From: JAENVT01 sp963720775
GTDB taxonomy: Bacteria; Actinomycetota; Acidimicrobiia; Acidimicrobiales; Ilumatobacteraceae
DNA length: 64,000 nt
Direction of reading: 5' to 3'
Assembly: GCA_963720775.1 (NCBI GenBank)
Contig: CAVRGR010000007.1
Coordinates: 434,001 to 498,000, forward strand
The position numbers and the translations under genes were made by a program. Numbering within the stretch: the first letter of the stretch is position 1; each line of letters begins with the position of its first letter. The notes beneath the pieces are model-generated. The model saw only the letters and a program-made list of their open reading frames with translations, was not told where the DNA came from and searched no databases. Of this stretch, positions 8,740 through 18,550 are shown piece after piece.

Positions 8740-8796
8740 GGCATCAACACTTCACCAACGGCGGTGCCGCCGCCGAGTTGGGCGCCACCTGTGGCA

Positions 8797-9825
8797 TCAC
8801 TGATCGCTGGAGCGCTTCCACAGATTGATCCCGGCATCGATGGCGTACTGATCGATCTCGGCCAGCTCGGTGTCGGACAGCGACATGTTCTCCAGGGCCG
8901 CGACATTGTCCTCGAGTTGCCGCACGCTGCTGGCGCCGATCACCAGAGATGTCATCCGCGGGTCGCGCAGGGCCCACACGAGTGCCAGCTCGGCGAGCGA
9001 CTGGCCGCGGCGCGCCGCGATCTCGTTGAGCGCCCGGACGCGGGCCAGACGTTCCTCCGTGATCGAGTCGGCCTGCAACGCGCCTCCCGTGGCCGCACGC
9101 GAGTCGGCTGGAATCCCATGCAGATATCGGTCGGTGAGCAGGCCCTGGGCCAGTGGGGAGAAGCCGATGCATCCGGCGCCCACCTCTTCGAGCGTGTCGA
9201 GCAGGTGATCGGCCTCGGTCCAGCGGTTGAACATCGAGTACGACGGCTGATGGATCAACAGCGGCACCTTGTGCTCGGCCAGCAGTTGCGCAGCCGAGCG
9301 AGTTCGCTCCGACGAGTACGAGGAGATGCCGACGTACAGCGCCTTGCCCTGGGTCACGACCGATGCCAGCGCACCCATCGTCTCTTCCAGCGGTGTGTCG
9401 GGGTCGACTCGGTGCGAGTAGAAGACGTCGACGTAGTCGAGGCCCATCCGCGTCAGTGACTGGTCGAGCGAGGCCAGCAGGTACTTGCGCGAGCCAAGAT
9501 CGCCGTACGGCCCCGGCCACATGTCGTACCCCGCCTTGGTGGAGATGAACAGCTCGTCGCGATGGCCGGCGAGGTCGGCGGCCAGGATCCGCCCGAAGTT
9601 CGACTCGGCCGCCCCGTACGGCGGGCCGTAGTTGTTGGCCAGATCGAAGTGCGTCACGCCGAGATCGAAGGCCCGGCGGCAGATCGCCCGCTGAGTCTCC
9701 CACGATCGGTCGTCACCGAAGTTGTGCCACAGCCCGAGCGAGATGGCCGGTAGCAGCACCCCGCTGCGGCCGCAGCGCCGGTAGGCCATCGACTCGTATC
9801 GAACAGGATCGGCAACGTACGACAT
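8797..9825 (-). CDS. Aldo/keto reductase, YghZ/MgrA-like
   Basis: 342 residues from ATG 9825. NADPH-dependent TIM-barrel features: GLGVTHFDLANNYGPPYG-type segment with catalytic Asp and Tyr, the catalytic Lys in LFISTKAGYDMWPGPYG, and the His in YVDVFYSHRVDPDTPLEET. The motif order and the HR-x-DPxTPLEET segment match L-glyceraldehyde-3-phosphate reductase type members. The C-terminal SLVIGASSVRQLEDN binds the cofactor phosphate. A longer in-frame extension upstream is low-quality sequence and is not used. Confidence 0.9.
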   Translation of the reverse strand: MSYVADPVRYESMAYRRCGRSGVLLPAISLGLWHNFGDDRSWETQRAICRRAFDLGVTHFDLANNYGPPYGAAESNFGRILAADLAGHRDELFISTKAGYDMWPGPYGDLGSRKYLLASLDQSLTRMGLDYVDVFYSHRVDPDTPLEETMGALASVVTQGKALYVGISSYSSERTRSAAQLLAEHKVPLLIHQPSYSMFNRWTEADHLLDTLEEVGAGCIGFSPLAQGLLTDRYLHGIPADSRAATGGALQADSITEERLARVRALNEIAARRGQSLAELALVWALRDPRMTSLVIGASSVRQLEDNVAALENMSLSDTELAEIDQYAIDAGINLWKRSSDQ

Positions 9826-9921
9826 GAACGAGACACTACGGGTCGAGGCCCGAACGGTCGGTCCCGGGCTCTTTGCCGCATGCCCGGGGACGTTCGGCCC
9901 TGGGAATCGCACCACTGCGTC

Positions 9922-10323
9922 ATGTGTGATGTCTTCATGGAGCACAACACCTTGAAGACACCGACGGACCGTGCCGTGACCGGGGCCGTCAGCATCGACG
10001 ATGGACAGCTCGGTCAACTCGCGTATCACGTCCGTTGGTCGGCTGCTCTTGCGGCCGACGGAGACACCGCGAACGCAGCCCTTCACGCGATCATCGCCGA
10101 GGTGCTGCTCGACATCCTCGGGGGCCAATCGTTGCGCGCCGCGAGCTCGGCACTCGACTTGCCCGATGTCCTCGCCAAACCGGCGTCGGACGCTGCCCTG
10201 GCACAGCGAGCAGCCGCGATGGAACTGACCTATCAGTTCGTCTCTCACTTCACGAGCGACGGACGGCACGATCTCGCCGACCTGTATCTGGAGACCACCC
10301 GCAGGATCGGACTCATGAGCTGA
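9922..10323 (+). CDS. Hypothetical helical protein
   Basis: About 133 residues from ATG 9922 (an alternative ATG is at 9937). Codons have the GC-rich third positions seen in neighbours. The product is predicted mostly helical: AYHVRWSAALAADGDT, ALHAIIAEVLLDILGG, then a C-terminal helix with DLADLYLETTRRIGL. No motif was recognised. It is divergent from the aldo/keto reductase and precedes the subtilase on the same strand. No strong ribosome site is visible, so the start is uncertain. Confidence 0.5.
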   Translation: MCDVFMEHNTLKTPTDRAVTGAVSIDDGQLGQLAYHVRWSAALAADGDTANAALHAIIAEVLLDILGGQSLRAASSALDLPDVLAKPASDAALAQRAAAMELTYQFVSHFTSDGRHDLADLYLETTRRIGLMS

Positions 10324-10475
10324 AGTGAGGCGTCCGGCCGAACAACCCGCTGAACAGGGGATTCCGGCCGTGGAAGTTAGTGCCGAACGACTCCGGCCGG
10401 GCGCGGCCAGGTGTGCCCATCATGATCGTCTACGGGATCCACGCGATGCCGGCGGACGAGAGGAAGTGGACGACC

Positions 10476-12834
10476 GTGGAACATGGTCACCGAGGCTTCA
10501 TCCTCACCGCTGTCGTCTGCCTCTGCGCCGTCTCCGCCGGTCCGGCACGGGCAGACGCGGCGAGGCCTACTGCCAGGAACGCCGATGCATCAGGCGGTGC
10601 CGTTGCGCCGGGAAGTGGCCAGGGGTACATCGTTCGGTTCACGACGAAGAAGGCGCTCGACAACACAGTCGCCACTGAGACGAGGAACGGAACACGTGTT
10701 GGCAAGGTGTTCAGCCATGCGATGAACGGATTCGTCGCGATCATGCCGGCCGACGAAGTCTCCCGACTGCAGAGCGATCCCGATGTGGTCGGCGTCGAGC
10801 GCGATTCGATCGTCGAGGCCGCGACGGACGAGCCCAACCCGCCGTGGGGTCTCGACCGGATCGATCAACCCGATCTCCCGCTCGACAGCAGCTACTCCTA
10901 CGGCTCGACCGGCAAGGGCGTCACGGCCTACATCGTCGACTCCGGCATACGCACCACGCACAGCGAGTTCGCCGGGCGCATCCTGCCCGGTTGGTACGCC
11001 GACTTCCACGACGGTACCGGTGCCAACGACTGCAACGGTCACGGCACACACGTCGCCGGAATCATCGGTGGCACGACCTACGGAGTCGCCAAGGAAGTGT
11101 CGTTGGTTCCCGTGAAGATCCTTCCGTGCAGCGGTGGCACCTCGGTGTCCACGGTCGTCGCCGGTCTCGACTGGATCGTCGACAACCATGCCGCCGGTGT
11201 TCCCGCTGTCGCCAACATGAGCATCGGCGGCGATGCATCCGGTGCACTCGACGCGGCGGTGAACGCGGTGATCGCCGATGGGGTCACTGTCGTGGTCGCC
11301 GCTGGAAACGACGGCAAGAACGCGTGCAAGTACAGCCCGGCACACGTTCCGTCGGCGATCACCGTCGGGGCGATGGAGAGCGACGACCGGATCGCCGATT
11401 ACTCCAACCACGGGCCGTGCAACGACCTGTTCGCCCCTGGCTCTTCGATCACGTCGGCCTGGGACACCACCGATACCGCGACAGCGATGATGAGTGGGAC
11501 CTCGATGGCGGCGCCCCATGTGACCGGCGTCGTCGCCAGGATGCTGCAGACCACTCCATCGTCATCACCCGCCGAGGTGGCAGCACAACTCGATTCCGCG
11601 TCCACGACCGGCTCACTCGATGGAACCATCGGTGGCGACCCCAACAAGCTGTTGCACCTCGATCCGTCTGTTCCGACGGACCCGGACGTATCGCACTCGG
11701 TCGCCGGGTTCGCCGCGCTCGGGCCCGCCCGGCTCTTCGACACCCGACCCGACCAAGCCCAAGGTGCTGTGCCGGTGGACCAGTCACGGTACGGCGGGTC
11801 ACACGAGTTGGTGGCCAGGATCGCCGGGGTTGCAGGCGTACCGGCCACGGGCGTGAGCGCAGTGTCGTTGAACGTCACCGTCATCGATCCGATCGGCGCG
11901 GGGTTCGTGACGGTGTACCCATGTGGTGAACGACCACTGACATCCAGCCTCAACTTCACCGCCGGAGAGATCGTTCCGAACGCTGTGATCTCACCGCTGT
12001 CAGCCGATGGCGAGATCTGCTTCTACTCGTCGGTCGGCGCTGATCTGGTCGCCGACATCAACGGGTGGTTCGCCACTGGAGCGGGGTTTGCCACGCTCGC
12101 ACCGACACGACTCCTCGACACCCGGCCGGACGAGCCTCAAGGGGCTGTGTCGGTCCTGAAGCAGCCGTACGGAGACCTGCTGGTGAAGCTCGCCGGCGCG
12201 GCAGGAGTGCCGATGGACGGGGTGAGTGCCGTCTCGCTGAACGTCACCGTGATCGATCCGGTGGCCGCGGGCTTCGTCACGGTGTACGCGTGCGGTGATC
12301 GTCCGCTCACATCCAGCCTCAACTACACGGCCGGCCAGATCATCCCGAACGCAGTGATCGCACCCGTGTCGGCCGACGGCGCGATCTGCATTCACTCGTC
12401 GTCGGGCGCGGATCTCGTCGCCGACATCAACGGGTGGTTCGCCACCGGCGCAGGGTTTGCCGCACTGCCACTCGGCCCGAGTCTTCGACACCCGTCCAGC
12501 CGAGCCTCAGGGCGCGGTGGTCGTCGCCAAGCAGAAGTACGGGTATCTCCGGGTGCAGGTCACCGGTGAAGGTGGCGTGCCGTTGGGCAATGTCGAGGCG
12601 GTCTCACTCAACGTAACCGTCGTCGATCCGGTGGCAGCGGGCTTCGTCACGGTGTACGCGTGCGGCGATCGTCCGCTCACATCCAGCCTCAACTACACGG
12701 CCGGCCAGATCGTTCCCAACGCTGTGCTCGCACCGGTATCGAGTGACGGTGAGGTCTGCTTCTACTCGTCCGCCGACGCTCACCTGGTGGTCGATGTCAA
12801 CGCGTGGTACTCGTCGACTTCGTGGGCGATCTAG
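10476..12834 (+). pseudogene. Secreted subtilisin-like protease with three C-terminal repeats; frameshift at about 12471
   Basis: The GTG at 10476 follows a GAGAGGAAG ribosome site and starts a signal peptide ending near ARADA. Next come an inhibitor_I9-type propeptide (YIVRFTTKKALDN) and an S8 peptidase domain with the triad in AYIVDSGIRTTH (Asp), NGHGTHVAGI (His) and SGTSMAAPHV (Ser). The C-terminus holds three ~125-residue repeats, each running from a FDTRP or LDTRP motif through LNVTV-x-DP and LTSSLN to DINGWF. The third repeat is reached only by a +1 shift: at CCA-C-TCG (12468-12474) one extra base separates the frames. Whole product would be ~785 residues, secreted. Confidence 0.85.
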
Positions 12835-15465
12835 CGCTGGTCCGACGGCGCGAGGCCGAGCCGCTCTGCGACCACGGCGGCCTCCGATCGGGAACGGGCG
12901 TCCAACTTGGCCAGCAGATGCGACACGTGGTGTCCGACGGTCTTGGAGCTGATACCGAGCTCGCCGGCAATCTGGCGATCGGTTCGTCCGGTGGCCACGA
13001 GGACGAGCACGTCGAGTTCGCGGTCCGTGAGCCCGTAGGGGTTCTCCCGCGTGGAGGCTGCGGGGCCGCGGGGAACAGGTGCGCCGGCGGCGCGGAGGGC
13101 GCCGGCTGTTCGGATGCGCATCGGCGTAGCAACGAGCGCCTCGAAGATCCGGTGGGCGGCGGTCAGGTCATCGACCGGGCCCGACAAGAACAAGGCCATG
13201 GCCTGTTCGTAGGGACACCCGATCTCGGCCCATTGGACGGCAGCGAGATCGGAACGCCCAGCAGCACTCGCGCCGAACGGCGTGCGGGCATGCTCGATGT
13301 CGCCACGTGGGTTGCCGTCGCTGATGCGCAGCCAGTGGGCGAGCTCCTCGATCGCCGGTTGATACTTCAGCTCTTCAGCCACGGACGATGCCTCGGTCAG
13401 CAGCCCGACCTCGTCATCGAGGCGATTCTCGAGCCAGGCGATCTCCGCACGGCATGCGGCAACGGGCCACAGCCGTTGCAGATGCCGCGTCGCTCTGGCG
13501 AACTCCAGCGCCTCGTCGAGCAACGGCGCAACGGCGGGGTCGCCACGCCGCCCCCGCAACCAACCAAGCGTGAGCAGCGCGACGAAGCGATTGATCCCGA
13601 CGCAACGCGGGTTGGCAGCAAGCCCGCCGGCAATGGCGGTTGCCTCGTCCCAATGGCCGAGCTCGAGCTCACATCGGCCGAGCCAAGCACTCGCGTATTG
13701 CGTCGAGCTGACGAACTCGCGGGCTGAGGCGAAGGCAATTCCGTCCCGCAGGGCAGGCACGGCGATCTCGTAGCGACGGAGCTCACCGTGGCCAGAACCG
13801 ATCTGAATGAAACCGAGTGTCACGAGGTTGTCGGCATCGATCCGAGTGGCGAGCTCGATCCCGCTTCGGACCCGCGCCAGTCCCGCGCAATCTCCGCTCA
13901 TGGCACTGGCAATGCCGCTCTGTATCAGGGCCTCGGCGAGCACGCGATCGTCACCGATCTGCTCGGCCAACGAGATCGCCCGCTGCCCATCGCGTTCGGC
14001 TTCGTCGAACTGACGAGCCAGCATGTGCGCCGCCGCCAGCGATGTCGAAATCAGCGCTGCGGCACGGCTCGGGCCGCGACCTGCGAGAAGTTGCGTCACC
14101 TCGGCGAAGCCTTCTCGACCATGGAACTGCCGGCCGAGAGCAACCAGCGGACGATCGCACCGGACCATGGCCTCGGCCTGGCCCTCGACGTCGGCGATCG
14201 TGGCGAACGTCGCAGCCGCGTCGTCGAACGCGCCGACCGCAGCCTCGGGCTGACCGATCGTCGTCAGCTCATCCCCCAATCGCATGAGCAGGCGCGCGGC
14301 TTCCACCGGTTCGAGGCGTTGCCGGTAGTGGAGCGCGATCTCCAGATGTCGCGCCGCTTCACGGTGTGCGCCGATTGCTGCCGCTTCCGTGGCGGCGATC
14401 GGTGCGTACTGGAGCACCGCTTCGGCATCGTCGGCTTCGGCGGCGTGGAAGGCCAGCACCGCGGGATCCGGCTGATCCCTCGAGCGCGGCGAGGGCTCGC
14501 CGGTGGAAGTCTCGGCGACGCCCGGCCGGTTGGGCGTCGAGGATCGCCAGGCGAGCAAGCTCGTGCCGGAAGGCGACCGTTCGTCCCGCCCCGAGCTGCA
14601 GCAACCCCCGCTCGGCACAGGTCTCGAGGCCGGCCCGTCCGTCGACATCGCCGGCGATCGCTTCGAGCAGCCACTGTTCGACCCGGCCGGGCGCGACCGC
14701 GGCCGCGTCGAGCACGGCGCGAGCGTCGTCGGGAAGGCTGGCAGCGCGGGCCAGCACTGCGTCGCGGATCGACTCGGGGACCGACTCGGTTCCGGTGGCA
14801 AGCACCTCCGTCACGTAGAAGGCGTTGCCACCGGTCATCCGGTGCAGCGTGTTGGCCTCGACGGTCGTGTCCTCTGCCAGTTCCGCTACGGCAGCCGGCG
14901 ACAGTGGCGTGAGGTGCACTCTGCATCGAATCGCCGAGGAGAGCTCGCCGAGTCGCGCCCGAAGCGGGTGCAACAGGCCGACGTCGTCGTCGCGGTAACT
15001 GACGACGAGCAGGGTCGGCCAGCCGGCGATCCGTCGCCCGAGGAAGGTCAAGAGGTCGAGAGTGGCTTCGTCGGCCCAGTGTGCATCCTCGACGACGAAG
15101 ATTGTTGCCCGGCCGTCGCTCCGGCTCCCGTCGACCAACGTGAGTGCGGAGGCGAACGCTTCCACCCTGGGCATGCCCACCGCCAGCCGTCGAGCGAGCT
15201 CACGGTCGAGATCTCCGGCGGCGTCGATCAACGGGCCCAATGGCCGCGGAGTCGACAACGGGTCGCACGCGCCGCGCAGCACCATCGGCCGGCCGGCCGC
15301 GTGGCGGACGAACTCGCCGATCACCGAGGTCTTGCCGGCGCCGGCTTCACCGGTGACGATGGCGACCTCGCCGCGCCCCGCCCGCGCCCTGGCGAGCGAG
15401 GCGTGCAGCTCGGCAAGGGCTTCTCCGCGCTCGACCAGTGTTCGCTCCGACTGCACGTTCACCAT
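12831..15465 (-). pseudogene. Large LuxR-family regulator (AAA ATPase + TPR-like + HTH), frameshift near 14478
   Basis: From ATG 15465 the frame gives a STAND/AAA-type ATPase: Walker A GEAGAGKTSVIGEF, Walker B-like IFVVEDAHWADEATLD, and a sensor-like VHLTPLSPAAVAEL. At ALAALEG (about 14478) the frame must change to continue with DQPDPAVLAFHAAEADD, a long TPR-like helical region, and a C-terminal LuxR HTH (LTDRELDVLVLVATGRTDRQ, then SSKTVGHHVSHLLAKLDA). The joined protein is about 877 residues, normal for LAL/MalT-like regulators. It converges on the protease gene with a 4-nt stop overlap, and follows the HxlR gene by 2 nt. Confidence 0.85.
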
Positions 15466-15467
15466 GC

Positions 15468-16166
15468 TCAGTCCGCCGATGCGATGGAACGGTGCGCCGG
15501 ACCGACTTTCGCCAGTACCGGGTGCTGTCCGAGCCAGTCGGGGAAACGTCGAACCAGCGGACGCGCGCCGTCGAGCGCGATCGTCCCGGAATCGATCGCA
15601 TCGAGCATGGTTCGGTCTCCCATCCACACCTCGGTCAGGCAGCGGAGTTCGGCCCGAACCCAGAGATCGACCGGGTGGCCTGGGTCGACGAGACACAGGT
15701 CGATGCCCTCGTCGACGACGAGCCAGTAGGTCGACTTGCCCACGGGCGCGCCGGTGAAGCGGAACTCGACGACGGTTCGCTGCGGCGCGAGTCCCACCGG
15801 TTGCAGCATGCGACGCATGTCCCACATCAACAGTGCAGGGTCGAGGTCATCTGCCGTGTAGCGGCTCCGTGCCCATCGCTGGCCCCACATGCCCATTGCC
15901 TCGATGATCGGGTACAGCTCCCAGCCGGCCTCGGTCAGCAAGTAGTTCGACCCGTGCCCCGCGGCGACCCGCTCGATCACGCCTGCCGCCTCCAGCTGCC
16001 GGAGTCGCTTGGAGAGCAGGGCCGGCGAGATCAGCGGCACACCGCGCTGTATCTCGCCGAAGCGACGGCTCCCGCACAAGAGCTCGCGAACGATCAACGG
16101 CACCCATCGTTCGCACAACAGCTCCGACGTCTTGGCAACCGGACAGAACTGGCCGTACCCAACCAC
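15468..16166 (-). CDS. HxlR-family transcriptional regulator with C-terminal SCP2-like extension
   Basis: 232 residues. The HxlR winged helix occupies residues ~1-100: FCPVAKTSELLCERWVPLIV with the typical early Cys8, RFGEIQRGVPLISPALLSKR, and a wing near SNYLLTEAGWELYPII. The remaining ~130 residues (from TVVEFRFTGAPVG) resemble the sterol-carrier-like extension found on some HxlR proteins, which could bind a hydrophobic ligand. It lies head-to-tail, 2 nt upstream of the LuxR gene, and divergent from the DsrE-like gene, which is a likely target. Confidence 0.85.
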   Translation of the reverse strand: MVGYGQFCPVAKTSELLCERWVPLIVRELLCGSRRFGEIQRGVPLISPALLSKRLRQLEAAGVIERVAAGHGSNYLLTEAGWELYPIIEAMGMWGQRWARSRYTADDLDPALLMWDMRRMLQPVGLAPQRTVVEFRFTGAPVGKSTYWLVVDEGIDLCLVDPGHPVDLWVRAELRCLTEVWMGDRTMLDAIDSGTIALDGARPLVRRFPDWLGQHPVLAKVGPAHRSIASAD

Positions 16167-16275
16167 GGCCTGAACTTAGTCCCACTGCGACGCGGCCCGT
16201 ACTTCAGATTCTGTACTTGTCGACGGCAGGCACGGGGAAGACCATGGGCATCACCAATCCAACCGAGGAGGACCC

Positions 16276-16641
16276 GTGAGCAACAAAGCCGTTGTCAGTC
16301 TTTCAACTGGCCTCGAGGACACCGAGAAGGTGACCGTCGCCTTTCTCGTCGCCGTCGGTGCCGCCGAGTCCGGCCGCCCGACGTTGATGTTCCTCACCAA
16401 GGAGGCGGTGCGACTCTGCACACGAGGCGTGGGAATCGGCACGGCGTGTGAGGGCTGTCCACCGATCGCCGACCTGCAGGCTCGCTACGTCGCCGCCGGT
16501 GGGCGATACCTCGCCTGCCCGATCTGCTTCAACGCCAAGCGGCTCGACGAGGCGACGCTCATCGAGGGTGCAACGGTCGGAGGTACCGTGCCCATGTGGG
16601 ACTGGATCGGCGACGAGGCCGCCACGACGTTCAGTTACTGA
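16276..16641 (+). CDS. DsrE/DsrF-like small protein
   Basis: 121 residues from a GTG preceded by GAGGAG. The DsrE fold is suggested by AVVSLSTGLEDTEKVTVAFLVA at the start, LMFLTKEAVRLCTRG with a Cys, and CPICFNAKRL near the C-terminus. Several Cys residues (in ACEGCPP and ACPICF) could act in thiol or persulfide chemistry. The gene is divergent from the HxlR regulator. Exact role unknown. Confidence 0.75.
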   Translation: MSNKAVVSLSTGLEDTEKVTVAFLVAVGAAESGRPTLMFLTKEAVRLCTRGVGIGTACEGCPPIADLQARYVAAGGRYLACPICFNAKRLDEATLIEGATVGGTVPMWDWIGDEAATTFSY

Positions 16642-16710
16642 GGGAGCTCGCGGCCGCATCTTCAGCGGTCACCTCGTGGATTAGTTTGGAGAGATCGAGA
16701 GGAGACCAGC

Positions 16711-17280
16711 ATGACCAGCCTTCGCGACCGCCCGAACACCGCCCTCTTGGTGATCGACGTGCAGAAGAACGTGGTGGCCAACGCCCACGAGCGCGACCAG
16801 GTGATCGCCAACATCAGCACCCTCGTCGACAAGGCCCGTGCCAAGCACGTGCCGGTGATCTGGGTGCAGCACTCGGACGACAACCTTCCCGAGGGCACCG
16901 ACGGTTGGCAGTACGTGCCCGAGTTGAAGCGGCTGGAGTCAGAGCCCCTCGTGCAGAAGCACTACGGCGACTCGTTCGAGGACACCATCCTCGAGTCCGA
17001 GCTCGCCGATCGTGGCGTTGGTCGGCTCGTCGTCAGCGGTGCACAGACCGACGCGTGCGTCCGTGAGACGCTCCACGGCGCGTTCGTCCGCGGCTACGAC
17101 ACCACGCTCGTCAGCGACGCACACACCACGGAGGATTTCACCGAATACGGCCTGCCGCCCGCCGACAAGGTGATCGCCCACACCAACATGTACTGGACGT
17201 GGCAGGCCGCCCCTGGCCGTACCGCGAGCGTGGTCGACACCGCGACCGTCGACTTCGACGCACCAATCGGCGTTCGCTAG
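16711..17280 (+). CDS. Isochorismatase-family cysteine hydrolase
   Basis: 189 residues. The cysteine-hydrolase triad can be placed: Asp16 in LLVIDVQKN, Lys83 in LVQKHYGDSF, and Cys116 in SGAQTDACVRETL, with the preceding cis-peptide segment VVSGAQ. Family members hydrolyse isochorismate, nicotinamide, N-carbamoyl compounds and others, so the substrate cannot be assigned. A good ribosome site (GAGAGGAG) precedes the ATG. Its end overlaps the convergent kinase gene by 4 nt. Confidence 0.9.
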   Translation: MTSLRDRPNTALLVIDVQKNVVANAHERDQVIANISTLVDKARAKHVPVIWVQHSDDNLPEGTDGWQYVPELKRLESEPLVQKHYGDSFEDTILESELADRGVGRLVVSGAQTDACVRETLHGAFVRGYDTTLVSDAHTTEDFTEYGLPPADKVIAHTNMYWTWQAAPGRTASVVDTATVDFDAPIGVR

Positions 17281-18206
17281 AGGCACCGCCGGGCTACCTC
17301 GAGGAAGACGAGGCCGTCGTCGCCTTCGAATTCGCGCACGTTTGCGAGTCCGGTCGACACTCGCTCGATGAAACCCCATTGCCAGACGGCCTCCGGATCG
17401 ACGTCGCACGACGAAGCCAACCACTCCGCCCGCTCGCAAACGAGCCGCTTCGTATCGCCGGCGAGGAGCGGTGCGTTGTACTCGCGCATCGGCACGCTCA
17501 GATCGTGGGCGCGCTCCGATCGCACACCTTCCGGATCGACGAACTTGTACGCCCCCGCACCTGCGGCAAGCGTGTTCCAACCATGAGCATCGCCGTGCAC
17601 GAGCACCGCGGTGGCCGGATCGAAGGCCGCGGCTCGTTCGCTGCAGTAGTCGAGCGCCCGGTCGACCACGTCGCGCCCACACGGCTCGGCCAGCTCGGCC
17701 CACGACGTCTCGATGTAGCGAGCCAGCCAGGCCGCCTTCTCGGCTCCGCTCGGCAAGTCGCAGTCGTCGGCTACTGGTCGCCAGAACGTGCGCAACGTCG
17801 TCGCGATCGCGTCGAGCAGTTGTGGCAGCGGCAACCCGAGATCGTCGAGGTTCGGACCGAGACGCTCCAGCAACATCGCCGGTACGGAGTCGTCGTGGTC
17901 GTACAACTCGGCACAGCCGCGGCCACCCGCGAGTTGGTGCACGAGCACGCTGCGGCGGAACGTGTCGGCTTCATCCATCTCCAACGGCATCGCCACCTTC
18001 ACGACGCACGCCCGCCCCGATGCGTCGGTCGCGCCGGCCACTAAGGCCGCGCTTCCACCGCGAAACGCAGGCCCGATCTCGAGTCCCCACTGCTCGGCGA
18101 GCCCTTCCATGACCCCTGGCAGCTCATCGAGCCATCGCCGCCCGGCCCTACCATTCGACATCGCCCGCTGCCGAACGAGCTCCGGGACATCGAGCGGCAT
18201 CGACAC
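17277..18206 (-). CDS. APH-family kinase, streptomycin 6-phosphotransferase-like
   Basis: 309 residues. The Brenner-type catalytic motif VLVHGDAHGWNTLAAG and the metal-binding YKFVDPEGVRSER (equivalent of the kinase DFG) are present, with an N-terminal lobe around VVKVAMPLEMDEADTFRRSV. The 'WG-LEIGPAFRGGSAALV' start and DPEG motif resemble APH(6)-type enzymes. Chromosomal relatives may phosphorylate other small hydroxylated molecules, so resistance should not be assumed. Confidence 0.85.
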   Translation of the reverse strand: MSMPLDVPELVRQRAMSNGRAGRRWLDELPGVMEGLAEQWGLEIGPAFRGGSAALVAGATDASGRACVVKVAMPLEMDEADTFRRSVLVHQLAGGRGCAELYDHDDSVPAMLLERLGPNLDDLGLPLPQLLDAIATTLRTFWRPVADDCDLPSGAEKAAWLARYIETSWAELAEPCGRDVVDRALDYCSERAAAFDPATAVLVHGDAHGWNTLAAGAGAYKFVDPEGVRSERAHDLSVPMREYNAPLLAGDTKRLVCERAEWLASSCDVDPEAVWQWGFIERVSTGLANVREFEGDDGLVFLEVARRCL

Positions 18207-18232
18207 GGTCAGGTTCTATCGCGCCGACCTCG

Positions 18233-18400
18233 TCAGTTCTCCTGACTTCCGTCGCCCGTCTTGTGTCGTGAACGACGTGTGACCGCAGCCAGGCCGCGAC
18301 CGAACAGGCTGAGCAGCGTGCCGATTGCATGGGCGATTCCGCGCAGAACCGCCAGCAGGCCACGGAAGAACCCCACCCCCGATTGTCGCTCGTCGTTCAT
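18233..18400 (-). CDS. Small hydrophobic/basic 55-residue protein
   Basis: ATG at 18398-18400, TGA at 18233-18235. The product begins MNDERQSGVGFFRGLLAVLR, continues with a hydrophobic helix-like segment (HAIGTLLSLFGRGLAAV), and ends in a basic, Ser/Gln-rich tail. It looks like an amphipathic or single-membrane-segment peptide. No clear ribosome site was seen and the function is unknown. It stands alone between the kinase gene and the LLM oxidoreductase. Confidence 0.45.
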   Translation of the reverse strand: MNDERQSGVGFFRGLLAVLRGIAHAIGTLLSLFGRGLAAVTRRSRHKTGDGSQEN

Positions 18401-18550
18401 CGTCGTGGACCCCTGTCAGCTCGGAGGTGTCATCAGCGCGGAGAAAGTCCGATGACGACGATGAGGATGATACTGGCGAGTGACGCTGGGCCCCTCCGGC
18501 ACCGAGATGACCACGACTCAGGGCTTACTGAGCCCAGGAGCCGGTTCTCG

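Noticed and set aside
14503..15729. 408-codon plus-strand frame over the LuxR gene
   Set aside because: Runs opposite to clear ATPase motifs; composition is that of a GC-rich shadow.
17277..18206. Functional streptomycin resistance
   Set aside because: APH-like catalytic motifs are present, but substrate cannot be told from sequence and the setting is chromosomal.
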